DNA of 64,000 nucleotides, from positions 1,426,001 to 1,490,000 of the forward strand of contig NZ_CP144914.1 in assembly GCF_008014775.2 (NCBI RefSeq), in the 5' to 3' direction. The DNA comes from Alkalicoccus halolimnae. Its GTDB lineage: Bacteria; Bacillota; Bacilli; Bacillales; Salisediminibacteriaceae. The notes beneath the pieces were generated by a model that saw nothing but the letters and a program-made list of their open reading frames with translations, made no database searches and was not told where the DNA came from. Shown here piece after piece: positions 56,402 through 64,000 of this stretch. The first letter of the stretch is position 1. Every line of letters starts with the position of its first letter. The position numbers and the translations under genes are program-made.

Positions 56402-56845
56402 ATGCGCATCATTGTTCAACGTTCAGGAGAAGCAAAAGTATCTGTTCAGGAAGAGATTACGGGCGCGATCAGCCATGGCCTGGTTCTTCTTGTCGGAGTA
56501 ACACATGCCGATACAGAAGAGGATGCTCATTACTGCGCGGATAAAATTGCAGGCTTGCGTATATTTGAGGATGAAGAGGAAAAGCTTAATCTTTCGGTGC
56601 AGGATACCGGTGGAGAAATACTCTCCATATCCCAATTTACGCTTTACGGAGACAGTCGAAAAGGAAGACGGCCTAATTTTATGGCAGCGGCTAAACCGGA
56701 TCATGCTTCCACTATATATGAAATCTTTAACGAACGGCTCCGAAGTAAGCACGGCCTGAAAGTCGGGACTGGTGCTTTTGGTGAAATGATGGAAGTATCG
56801 TTAACGAACAGCGGTCCTGTCACTTTAATAATCGAAAGTAAATAA
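56402..56845 (+). CDS. dtd: D-aminoacyl-tRNA deacylase
   Basis: A 147-residue enzyme that removes D-amino acids from tRNA. Its two signature motifs are present: [15 protein letters not shown] (about 78-92) and NSGPVTL (about 137-143), the Gly-cisPro motif that gives chiral selectivity. The ATG follows AAAGAGGGAGTAT, 19 nt after relA, so both are probably cotranscribed. Confidence 0.96.
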   Translation: MRIIVQRSGEAKVSVQEEITGAISHGLVLLVGVTHADTEEDAHYCADKIAGLRIFEDEEEKLNLSVQDTGGEILSISQFTLYGDSRKGRRPNFMAAAKPDHASTIYEIFNERLRSKHGLKVGTGAFGEMMEVSLTNSGPVTLIIESK

Positions 56846-56855
56846 GCAGTACCTC

Positions 56856-56884
56856 TTGACAGGACGCTAAACTATTCGTATGAT
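56856..56884 (+). promoter_or_regulatory. Probable promoter of the hisS-aspS operon
   Basis: Perfect TTGACA (56856-56861), 17-nt spacer, TATGAT (56879-56884), just past the dtd stop. It predicts a leader of about 430 nt before the hisS start. Confidence 0.75.
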
Positions 56885-57039
56885 TAGACATTATTGAAAG
56901 TCTCTGCCTGTCGCTGCTGCAGTAATCATCCGCAGGAGCATCAGGATTTTGATGTAGTTTAACTTCAGTACAGAAAGCAGTACTGCTTGTTTCAGAAATG
57001 ATTCATGGTGTAAGTATAAGAAATTACTACTATTTATAA

Positions 57040-57295
57040 AATCCTAAGATGGAGAAGAGTAATAGAGATTCCCTGTTCACAGAGAGAGATGCCGATGGCT
57101 GGAAGCATCTTGACAGACCTTTATGAATGAACACTCCGGAGGTGCCCTTTTGAAAGCAGATGTAATTAGGAAGAGGCCGTCTGTCAGGCGTTATCTGACA
57201 TAAGTGGAAGCTTAACTGCTTCAACTAGGGTGGTACCACGGGTTTATTCCTCTCGTCCCTGACATAGTCAGCGGCGGGGGTTTTTTTATGCAAAA
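57040..57295 (+). ncRNA. T-box riboswitch leader of hisS-aspS
   Basis: Contains the nearly universal T-box sequence AGGGTGGTACCACGG (57227-57241) that pairs with uncharged tRNA in the antiterminator, an upstream stem I region with GATGGCTGG, and GAATGAACACTCCGGAGG in which CAC (57132-57134) is a candidate histidine specifier. The competing terminator (57250-57289) pairs CTCTCGTCCCTGAC with GTCAGCGGCGGGG with one mismatch and several G-U pairs, followed by T7. Control by uncharged tRNA-His is expected from the gene downstream. Confidence 0.92.
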
Positions 57296-57320
57296 ATTTA
57301 GTATTACAGGAGGATTAATC

Positions 57321-58613
57321 ATGGCATTTACTATTCCGCGGGGCACGCAGGATATTCTTCCAGGCGATTCCGAAAAATGGCAGATTATCGAAGCGAAAGC
57401 CCATGATCTGTGCAGACGCTACAATTACAAAGAAATACGGACACCGGTTTTCGAGCAGACGGAACTTTTTGCCCGTGGAGTCGGCGATACGACGGACATT
57501 GTACAGAAAGAAATGTATGAATTTAAAGACCGGGGCGGGAGAAGTTTGACTTTAAGACCGGAAGGTACCGCACCAGTCGTTCGTTCCTATGTAGAAGAAA
57601 AAATGCACGGGTGGGTGAATCAGCCGGTAAAGCTCTATTATACCGGGCCGATGTTCCGATATGAACGTCCACAGTCCGGGCGCATGCGTCAGTTTGTTCA
57701 GTTTGGGGTAGAAGCGCTCGGAAGTGCGGATCCGGCGGTAGATGCTGAAGTAATTGCTCTGGCAATGGAATTCTACAAAGAACTCGGTCTCTCAAACCTC
57801 AAATTAATTATAAACAGTCTCGGTGATAAAGAAAGCAGAGAAGCTCACCGGCAGGCACTGATAGCCCACTTTGAGCCGAGAATAGAAGAATTCTGCAGTG
57901 ATTGTCAGGAGAGACTCGAAAAAAACCCGCTGCGTATTCTTGACTGCAAAGTGGATCGTGAACATGAATTAATGAATGACGCTCCTTCGATTCTGGAATA
58001 TTTAAATGAAGATTCGAAAGCATATTTTGCAGAAGTACAGGAGTTTCTTGAAGCGATGGGAATTTCTTATGAAGTAGACGCGACACTCGTAAGAGGTCTC
58101 GATTACTATAATAATACTGCCTTTGAAATCATGATAGATGGAGAAGGATTCGGTGCCATTACGACCCTTGCCGGCGGAGGAAGATACAACGGCCTGGTTG
58201 AAGACATAGGAGGCCCGGAAACTCCAGGCATCGGCTTTGCTCTAAGCATTGAAAGACTTCTAATGGCTCTGGATGTCCAGGGAGTGGATCTCGTGGAGGA
58301 TCAGCACCTGGATGTGTTTCTTATTACTATGGGAAACAGAGCAAAGAAAAAGGCTCCTGAAATTCTGCATACACTTCGCCGGGAAGGACTTGCTGCGGAT
58401 GCAGACTATCTGGGCAGAAAAATGAAAGCTCAGATGAAGTCGGCAAACCGTCAGCGTGCTAAATCAGTACTTATTCTCGGGGAGGATGAGCTGGAAGAGG
58501 GTAAGGTTAACATTAAAAATATGGAAACAGGAGAACAGATCCTCATTGCGCTTGAAGACATTACAGCTGAATTAAAGAAACTCTTATCAGGAAAGGGTGT
58601 AGAAAAATTATGA
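57321..58613 (+). CDS. hisS: Histidyl-tRNA synthetase
   Basis: A 430-residue class II synthetase. Motif 2 region is [13 protein letters not shown] (about 82), followed by [17 protein letters not shown] (about 115); the histidine-specific [13 protein letters not shown] (about 258) and the motif 3 region [15 protein letters not shown] (about 305) are visible, with the anticodon-binding domain after about 330. The ATG at 57321 follows GGAGGATTAATC; an earlier ATG at 57288 lies at the T-box terminator T run. It overlaps aspS by four bases. Confidence 0.96.
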   Translation: MAFTIPRGTQDILPGDSEKWQIIEAKAHDLCRRYNYKEIRTPVFEQTELFARGVGDTTDIVQKEMYEFKDRGGRSLTLRPEGTAPVVRSYVEEKMHGWVNQPVKLYYTGPMFRYERPQSGRMRQFVQFGVEALGSADPAVDAEVIALAMEFYKELGLSNLKLIINSLGDKESREAHRQALIAHFEPRIEEFCSDCQERLEKNPLRILDCKVDREHELMNDAPSILEYLNEDSKAYFAEVQEFLEAMGISYEVDATLVRGLDYYNNTAFEIMIDGEGFGAITTLAGGGRYNGLVEDIGGPETPGIGFALSIERLLMALDVQGVDLVEDQHLDVFLITMGNRAKKKAPEILHTLRREGLAADADYLGRKMKAQMKSANRQRAKSVLILGEDELEEGKVNIKNMETGEQILIALEDITAELKKLLSGKGVEKL

Positions 58614-60397
58614 AGCAGCGCACACATACTTGCGGGGAATTAACAGAACAGCAAATAGGGGAAAGAGTCATCCTGCAGGGATGGGTAAAGAAACGACGGG
58701 ATCTGGGGCAGGTTATATTTATTGATCTCCGTGACCGCTCCGGCCACGTTCAAATCGTTTTTAACGAAGAGATCGACTCAAAAGCACTATCCCAGGCCGA
58801 AGACGTGCGAAGTGAATTTGTTCTGGAAGTAGAAGGAGAAGTAGTTAAGCGGGATGAAACAAATTATAATCCAAAGATTCCTACAGGAAATATTGAAGTT
58901 TCCATCGATCATCTGGAAGTACTGAATCCTTCAAAAGGCCTTCCGTTTGTAATTGAAGATGAAGCAGAATTAAACGAAGATGTTCGATTGAAATACCGTT
59001 ATCTGGATCTGCGCAGACCGAAAATGCAGCAGACGATGATTCTTCGCAGCCGGACGACTAAAATGATCCGTGATTTTCTCGAAGAACAAAGCTTTATGGA
59101 AATCGAAACACCGATGCTTACGAAAAGTACCCCGGAAGGAGCACGTGACTATCTGGTACCTTCACGAGTGCATGAAGGTGATTTTTATGCGCTGCCTCAG
59201 TCACCGCAGCTTTTTAAGCAGCTGCTGATGGTTTCCGGTTTTGAACGATATTTTCAAATTGCACGCTGTTTTCGTGATGAGGACCTCCGCGCTGACCGTC
59301 AGCCAGAATTTACCCAGGTTGATATTGAAGCCTCATTTTTGGGGAAAGAAGAACTGCTGAAAATGATGGAATCCTTAATGTCCCGAATGGTGAAAGAGCT
59401 CCGGGGTGTAGAAGTAACTGCACCGTTCAAACGTTTAACCTACGACGAAGCTATGAACCGGTTTGGCTCGGATAAACCTGATACGAGGTTCGGTATGGAA
59501 CTGGTTGATCTGTCCGAGCAGGTGAAAGAAAGTGGGTTTAAAGTATTTTCTTCTGCCATTGCTAATGGCGGGGTGGTAAAGGGAATTTGTGTGAAAGGAA
59601 TTGCTGAAAGCTACTCCAGAAAAGATCTGGATAATTTAGGTGTCTTTGCTGAAATTTACGGGGCGAAAGGACTTGCATGGTTAAAAGTAAATGCTGAAAA
59701 CGAAGTGAAAGGTCCGATTGCAAAGTTTTTTGATGAAGAGGCACAAAGTAATTTAATTCACACGTTTGATGCAGAGCCGGGGGACGTTCTTTTCTTTGCC
59801 GCTGATAAAATCCAGACGGTATGGGATACCCTTGGAGCTCTCCGTACAAAGTTTGCAAAAGAGTTAAAACTTATAGAACCAAATACGTTCGATTTTCTCT
59901 GGGTAACACAGTTTCCGCTCCTCTCATACGATGAAGAGGAAGGACGCTATGCTGCGGAACACCACCCATTCACTCGTCCCGTAAAAGAAGATGAAAAGAT
60001 GCTTGATACTAATCCAGAGCAGGTAAGGGCGGAAGCTTATGATCTGGTCCTCAACGGTTATGAATTAGGAGGAGGCTCCCAGCGCATTTTTGAAAGGAGC
60101 CTTCAGGAGAAAATGTTCAAAGCGCTCGGTTTTTCCGAGGAAGAAGCGAAAGAGCAGTTCGGTTTTCTGCTGGATGCCTTTGAATACGGTACCCCTCCGC
60201 ATGGGGGTATTGCTCTTGGCCTCGACCGGCTGGTAATGATACTTGCCGATCGAACCAATCTGCGGGATACGATAGCCTTTCCAAAAACAGCAAGTGCAAG
60301 CTGTCTGCTTACAAATGCACCGAGCAGCGTAGAAGAAGCTAAATTGGATGAACTTTCGCTGAAAATTAAACCGAAAAAAAAGCCGGAAAATCAGTAG
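58610..60397 (+). CDS. aspS: Aspartyl-tRNA synthetase
   Basis: A 595-residue class II synthetase with an N-terminal OB anticodon domain ([24 protein letters not shown] in parts, about 22-45), motif 2 [18 protein letters not shown] (about 223-240), the bacterial GAD insertion and motif 3 [14 protein letters not shown] [13 protein letters not shown] (about 530). Length is typical of bacterial AspRS. The start overlaps the hisS stop (ATGA), so it depends on the same T-box. A terminator follows at 60469. Confidence 0.97.
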   Translation: MKQRTHTCGELTEQQIGERVILQGWVKKRRDLGQVIFIDLRDRSGHVQIVFNEEIDSKALSQAEDVRSEFVLEVEGEVVKRDETNYNPKIPTGNIEVSIDHLEVLNPSKGLPFVIEDEAELNEDVRLKYRYLDLRRPKMQQTMILRSRTTKMIRDFLEEQSFMEIETPMLTKSTPEGARDYLVPSRVHEGDFYALPQSPQLFKQLLMVSGFERYFQIARCFRDEDLRADRQPEFTQVDIEASFLGKEELLKMMESLMSRMVKELRGVEVTAPFKRLTYDEAMNRFGSDKPDTRFGMELVDLSEQVKESGFKVFSSAIANGGVVKGICVKGIAESYSRKDLDNLGVFAEIYGAKGLAWLKVNAENEVKGPIAKFFDEEAQSNLIHTFDAEPGDVLFFAADKIQTVWDTLGALRTKFAKELKLIEPNTFDFLWVTQFPLLSYDEEEGRYAAEHHPFTRPVKEDEKMLDTNPEQVRAEAYDLVLNGYELGGGSQRIFERSLQEKMFKALGFSEEEAKEQFGFLLDAFEYGTPPHGGIALGLDRLVMILADRTNLRDTIAFPKTASASCLLTNAPSSVEEAKLDELSLKIKPKKKPENQ

Positions 60398-60468
60398 TTT
60401 AAAAATCCTGCAGAAGGCTTTGAAAGAAAAACAATATTAGCGTGTCTATTTTGTTGTATTACCTTGAA

Positions 60469-60520
60469 GGGGAAGAGCTGTTCCGAATCGTTATTGGAGC
60501 GCGCTCTTCCCATATTTTTT
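60469..60520 (+). terminator. Terminator after aspS
   Basis: Perfect GGGAAGAGC/GCTCTTCCC 9-bp stem (60470-60478 with 60503-60511) with a 24-nt loop, then ATATTTTTT. Confidence 0.8.
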
Positions 60521-60595
60521 CAGAACACTGATCCAGCAAACAGGAGGCTGGGGAGAAACCCTGACAATGAAAATCTGAATATTCAATTATCGCAC

Positions 60596-60624
60596 TTGCA
60601 AACTTTTGTGAAATAAGTTATGAT
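60596..60624 (+). promoter_or_regulatory. Promoter of the 6S RNA gene
   Basis: TTGCAA, 17-nt spacer, TATGAT. Predicted start near 60631. Confidence 0.75.
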
Positions 60625-60630
60625 GAACCT

Positions 60631-60881
60631 GTAAACAACATTAACTCTTATAAGGGTCCTGAGTTGCACGTACAGACCAACGGTTTTGAGCCAACATTTT
60701 CACGTTGGGAGCCTCGAGTTGTTCTGGTGGAAAGAACACGCCTTATACATAGAGGAAGTTCGGCCTATCAGACAGGGCACCCACCTGCCTGGGCAGGTTC
60801 AAAGCGAGTTTATGTTACGGTATACATGGGACTCTTATACTTTATGATAAAGGCTGCCGGAAAATTTCGGCAGCCTTTTTA
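60631..60881 (+). ncRNA. ssrS: 6S RNA (probable)
   Basis: A transcript of about 200-250 nt with no coding function, bounded by the promoter at 60596 and the terminator at 60849. The ends form a closing stem: TATAAGGGTCC near 60650 pairs with GGGACTCTTATA near 60828. Local hairpins such as CCAAC/GTTGG and CCTGCC/GGCAGG sit along a long interrupted rod, as in 6S RNA. The location next to aspS and rarA is where Bacillales carry a 6S gene (bsrA in B. subtilis). It would bind RNA polymerase sigma-A holoenzyme. Identification rests on position and shape. Confidence 0.7.
60849..60881. terminator. Bidirectional terminator between 6S RNA and rarA
   Basis: Perfect AAAGGCTGCCG/CGGCAGCCTTT stem (60849-60859 with 60868-60878) with T runs on either side; it also serves rarA on the minus strand. 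Confidence 0.9.
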
Positions 60882-60886
60882 TTCGT

Positions 60887-62203
60887 TTATTTTTTCTTTC
60901 TTTCCTCAAAGTAATCCAGGCGCCTCTGAACCGTTTTTTCATACCCGTTCGTTGACGGGGTGTAAAACTTTTTACGTTTAAGGTGATCCGGAAGATACTG
61001 CTGTACGACATAGTGGTTTTCATAGCTGTGCGGGTAGAGGTACCCCTCGCCATGACCTATGCTGCCGGCTCCTTTATAATGAGCATCCCGCAGATGGGCA
61101 GGAACTTCCCCGGTTTTTTCTTTTTTAACGGTGTTAAGGGCGGCATCGATACCGGTAATTACAGCGTTGCTTTTAGGGGCAGTAGCCAGATAGAGCACGG
61201 CTTCCGCAAGGGGAATTCTAGCTTCCGGCATTCCAATAAATTCAACTGCATGATAGGCTGCTTCGGCAATAAGCAGTGCGTTCGGGTCTGCCAGTCCGAC
61301 ATCTTCTGCTGCGTGGACATACAGCCTTCTAGCAATAAACCGGGCGTCTTCTCCTGCATAAATCATTTTGGCGAGCCAGTATAATGATGCGTCTGGATCG
61401 GAACCGCGGATGCTTTTTATAAAAGCAGAAATAGTATCATAATGATTGTCACCGTCTTTATCATAGCGGACCATCCGCTGCTGAATCGATTGTTCCGCGG
61501 TTTCCAAATCAATACGTATAGTATCGCTTTTATCCGGGTCAGTGGTAAGGATAGCAAGTTCAATCGCATTTAATGCTGTTCTTGCATCTCCTTGTGCTAC
61601 TTGAATGATATGAGTGACAGCTTCCTCCGAGAGAACAACTGAGTAGCTGCCGAATCCTCTCTCTTTATCTTCAACTGCCTCAAAAATCACTTTTCGCATT
61701 TCTTTATCTGTAAGGCTTTCGAGATGAAACAGGCGGGATCTGGAAAGAAGAGCAGCATTGACCTCAAACATTGGGTTTTCAGTTGTGGCACCGATTAATA
61801 TGACCGTTCCGTCTTCCACATGTGGAAGGAGGGCATCCTGCTGGCTCTTGTTGAAGCGGTGAATCTCATCAATAAACAATACCGTCTTTCTATCTTCCAT
61901 TTTCAAGCGGTCTTTCGCTTTTCCTACTACTTCCTTTACATCTTTGACCCCTGCCGTTACAGCATTCAACTGTTCAAACCAGGCAGTGGAGGCTTCCGCT
62001 ATGACTTTGGCAAGCGTAGTTTTTCCGGTGCCGGGAGGCCCGTAAAAAATCATTGCGGAAAGCCGGTCAGCTTCCACTGCTCTTCTCAGCAGTGTGCCGG
62101 GTCCTATGATATGATCCTGACCTCTTACTTCTTCCAGATTGCGTGGTCGCATTCTTGCTGCGAGCGGGCCGGATGGGGGTGCTTTATATTCAAATAGATC
62201 CAT
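60887..62203 (-). CDS. rarA: Replication-associated recombination protein RarA/MgsA
   Basis: A 438-residue AAA+ ATPase acting at stalled replication forks. [19 protein letters not shown] opens the protein, Walker A is [15 protein letters not shown] (about 54), Walker [20 protein letters not shown] (about 108), sensor-1 [19 protein letters not shown] (about 138), then the tetramerisation domain with [13 protein letters not shown] and [14 protein letters not shown]. Length is standard. Monocistronic, transcribed towards the 6S RNA gene. Confidence 0.95.
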   Translation of the reverse strand: MDLFEYKAPPSGPLAARMRPRNLEEVRGQDHIIGPGTLLRRAVEADRLSAMIFYGPPGTGKTTLAKVIAEASTAWFEQLNAVTAGVKDVKEVVGKAKDRLKMEDRKTVLFIDEIHRFNKSQQDALLPHVEDGTVILIGATTENPMFEVNAALLSRSRLFHLESLTDKEMRKVIFEAVEDKERGFGSYSVVLSEEAVTHIIQVAQGDARTALNAIELAILTTDPDKSDTIRIDLETAEQSIQQRMVRYDKDGDNHYDTISAFIKSIRGSDPDASLYWLAKMIYAGEDARFIARRLYVHAAEDVGLADPNALLIAEAAYHAVEFIGMPEARIPLAEAVLYLATAPKSNAVITGIDAALNTVKKEKTGEVPAHLRDAHYKGAGSIGHGEGYLYPHSYENHYVVQQYLPDHLKRKKFYTPSTNGYEKTVQRRLDYFEERKKK

Positions 62204-62367
62204 TTTGTTTTCCTCCTGCGTAAAGAACTGATTTTGATCAAGCAGTCATATTGCAATTTTAGCGGATCATCGATAGAATGCAAAGGGTTATGAATGTACG
62301 CTCTCTGTATACGATATGCAAATCATGCTATAATAAAAGGCAGAATGTCTTCTGGGGGGCTTAAGTT

Positions 62368-63015
62368 TTGCGATTACAACTAAATACAAACGGACAGATA
62401 TTCCGCTGGCTCGTCTTTGTGGCCGGCCTGCTGATCATGAGTTTAGGAGCGGCTATGATGATACGGGCCGAATTAGGAAGCGCCCCGTGGGATGTACTTC
62501 ATATCGGGCTTATGCAGCAGTTTGGTTTTACCGTTGGAACCTGGACGGTAATTATGGGTTTTCTTCTTCTATTATGTGCTTCCGTTTTAACGAAGCAGCT
62601 TCCTCAGGCAGGTGCCTATGCAAATATGATACTTGTTGGAGTGTTTGTAGATATTTTTTTATTTCTGCTGTCTACGCCTGGATCTTTAAGCGGACAGCTG
62701 GTAATGCTCGTCTGCGGAATTATAATAATGGGATTTGGAATAGGTGTTTATATATCACCAAGGTGCGGAGCAGGACCGAGAGACAGTATTATGCTTGCTT
62801 TGTCGAATAAAACCGGGGCTTCGGTAGCCCGGGTAAGAGTTATAATGGAAATTCTTGTACTGGCCGGAGGGTGGATGCTCGGCGGTCCGGTGTTTTTAGG
62901 GACGATTTTATTCAGCCTTACCATCGGACACGTAGCAGGCTTTTCGCTGTCAATATGCAATAACTGGATGGAACGAATTACAGAAAGAGGGATAAAAGTT
63001 GAAAATATCCACTAA
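62368..63015 (+). CDS. YczE/YitT-family membrane protein
   Basis: A 215-residue integral membrane protein with five to six hydrophobic segments. The motifs MMIRAELGSAPWDVLHIGL (about 30-48) and GVYISPRCGAGPRDSIMLAL (about 126-145), each with a Gly-x-x-Pro-Trp/Arg-Asp pattern, fit the YczE/YyaS family of unknown function (B. subtilis YczE affects surfactin synthesis). The TTG start is behind GGGGGGCTTAAGTT. The gene ends 17 nt inside cymR, so translation of the two is linked. An extended TGCTATAAT -10 lies at 62328-62336. Confidence 0.85.
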   Translation: MRLQLNTNGQIFRWLVFVAGLLIMSLGAAMMIRAELGSAPWDVLHIGLMQQFGFTVGTWTVIMGFLLLLCASVLTKQLPQAGAYANMILVGVFVDIFLFLLSTPGSLSGQLVMLVCGIIIMGFGIGVYISPRCGAGPRDSIMLALSNKTGASVARVRVIMEILVLAGGWMLGGPVFLGTILFSLTIGHVAGFSLSICNNWMERITERGIKVENIH

Positions 63016-63418
63016 AGGAAGATACGGACTTACAATCATGATAGCACTAGCAAAAAAATATGGAGACGGACCAGTTTCACTTAAATCTATTGCTAAAGAT
63101 CACTCTCTTTCCGAGCACTACCTGGAACAGCTCATTGCTCCACTTCGTAATGCCACGCTTGTAAAGAGTGTGAGAGGTGCATATGGAGGATATATGCTGG
63201 CTAAAAGTCCGGAAACAATTACAGCAGGTGATATTATCCGTGTGCTGGAAGGACCGATTACTCCGGTGGAAATAATAGATGATGAAGAACCGGCTAAACG
63301 GGATTTATGGATTAAAATACGCGATGCAGTCAAAGATGTGCTGGATTCCACCACACTTGAAGATCTGGCCAACTATAGAGATGAAGGAAACCAGGACAAC
63401 TATATGTTTTATATTTAA
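62999..63418 (+). CDS. cymR: Rrf2-family cysteine metabolism repressor CymR
   Basis: A 139-residue Rrf2 regulator starting KISTKGRYGLTIMIALAKKYG, with helix-turn-helix SLKSIAKDHSLSEHYLEQLIAPLR (about 26-49) and the wing VRGAYGGYML (about 57-66). There are no cluster-binding cysteines, so it is of the CymR type, which with cysteine synthase CysK represses sulfur-uptake genes, rather than the IscR type. TTG start behind AGAGGGATAAAAG. A cysteine desulfurase gene follows by 13 nt, as in B. subtilis. Confidence 0.93.
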   Translation: MKISTKGRYGLTIMIALAKKYGDGPVSLKSIAKDHSLSEHYLEQLIAPLRNATLVKSVRGAYGGYMLAKSPETITAGDIIRVLEGPITPVEIIDDEEPAKRDLWIKIRDAVKDVLDSTTLEDLANYRDEGNQDNYMFYI

Positions 63419-63431
63419 GAGGAGGGGCAGC

Positions 63432-64000
63432 TATGGAACGTATTTATTTGGATCACGCAGCAACCTCCCCTATGCACCCGCAGGCAGCAGAAGAAATGCT
63501 TCCTTTTTTCACTGAAAAATTCGGCAATCCTTCAAGCACTCATCATTTCGGAAGGGAAGCAAGAGCTGGACTTGACGAAGCGAGAGAAGCGATTGCCAGA
63601 GCTGTAGGAGCGTCCTATAATGAAATTATATTTACCGGAGGCGGAACGGAAGCTGACAATCTTGCAATTGCAGGCTTTGCCCGGGAAAACAGGTATAAGG
63701 GAAAGCATGTTATTACTGTGATAACGGAGCATCACGGGGTTCTTAATGCCTGCAGCCAGCTGGAGCAGGAAGGGTTTGAAGTGAGCTATTTAAGTGTTTC
63801 TGAAGAAGGCCGTGTATCTTTAGAACAGATCGAACAGGAATTAAGGGAAGATACGATTCTTGTATCGGTGATGACAGCAAATAACGAAACCGGAACGCTC
63901 CAGCCCGTCAATGAAATCGGAGCACTTTTAAAAGAACACCAGGCAGCTTTCCACACCGATGCGGTGCAGGCTCTTGGTAAATGTCCGATAGATGTTAATG
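63432..64000 (+). CDS. yrvO: Cysteine desulfurase, NifS/IscS type (5' part)
   Basis: The first 189 or so residues are seen; the gene runs off the window. It starts MERIYLDHAATSPMHP, and PLP-binding family segments FTGGGTEADNLAI (about 63-75), ITEHHGVL (about 97) and MTANNETGTLQP (about 145) are present, with the AFHTDAVQALGK segment near the end. The PLP lysine and catalytic cysteine lie beyond the window. It supplies sulfur, and in B. subtilis yrvO is partnered by mnmA for tRNA thiolation. ATG behind GAGGAGGGGCAGCT. Confidence 0.92.

Noticed and set aside
60664..60981. 105-codon open frame overlapping the 6S region and rarA
   Set aside because: It reads through the structured RNA and its terminator into the opposite strand of rarA.

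Overview
The window reads as core chromosome of an endospore-forming Bacillaceae (Bacillota). The evidence is gene order matching Bacillus subtilis neighbourhoods (yngHGFE; yheEBA with yhaONM; scoC-serC-hit-ecsAB; pbpF-hemEHY; spo0B-obg-pheBA; ruvAB-queA-tgt-yajC; recJ-apt-relA-dtd-hisS-aspS), the sporulation phosphotransferase Spo0B, strong AGGAGG-type ribosome sites with many TTG/GTG starts, and Firmicute-style RNA control (a T-box and a probable 6S RNA). Many exported or membrane-exposed domains are rich in Asp and Glu, which hints at a salt- or alkali-adapted relative. That is inference only.

Layout. 1-5375: end of a leucine/isovalerate degradation operon (biotin carboxylase, biotin carrier, HMG-CoA lyase, enoyl-CoA hydratase, carboxyltransferase) followed directly by both subunits of a 3-oxoacid CoA-transferase, so leucine carbon would leave as acetoacetyl-CoA. 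5476-8750: DEDDh exonuclease, MsmX/UgpC-type sugar ABC ATPase with a cre-like site, PucR-type regulator and YheE, all on the minus strand. 9534-19518: DUF445 (YheB), YheA, a thioesterase, a YhzC-like protein, the YhaO/YhaN nuclease pair, the CssR/CssS secretion-stress two-component system and YhaM. 19709-31304: two small unknown proteins, a YpmS-like lipid-binding-type protein, a YhaJ-like membrane protein, ScoC/Hpr, SerC, HIT, EcsAB, an M20 amidohydrolase, a CcdA-like protein and PBP1F. 31756-37010: hemE-hemH-hemY and an unusual ureohydrolase. 37195-46735: spo0B-obg-pheB-pheA, yebC, ruvAB, a DUF2905 gene, queA, tgt, yajC and a DUF368 (PopT-type) gene. 47358-64000: separate secD and secF, a CDF transporter, lapA, recJ, apt, relA, dtd, T-box-hisS-aspS, 6S RNA, rarA, a YczE-like gene, cymR and the start of a cysteine desulfurase gene.

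No prophage, insertion sequence, CRISPR array, tRNA or rRNA was recognised. The accessory content is intergenic: a family of interspersed repeats. One type is about 185 nt and bounded by imperfect inverted ends built on GGCTCTTACGC. The other is a GC-rich module ending in a conserved A/T-rich tail. They occur in gaps around 8.8-9.3, 18.1, 28.0, 35.2-35.9 and 46.8-47.2 kb. Other unusual points are a ureohydrolase with Cys in place of a usually invariant metal-binding Asp, a perfect 62-nt palindromic terminator that contains a stop codon, a YhaJ-like protein without the protease Glu, split secD/secF, and CssRS placed inside the usual yhaO-yhaN-yhaM block.

Nothing here looks like a clearly new multi-gene system. 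The best leads are the repeat family, the ureohydrolase and the two unassigned small genes in the secretion-control neighbourhood. Where the first in-frame codon lacked a ribosome site, starts were moved to the codon with the best one.
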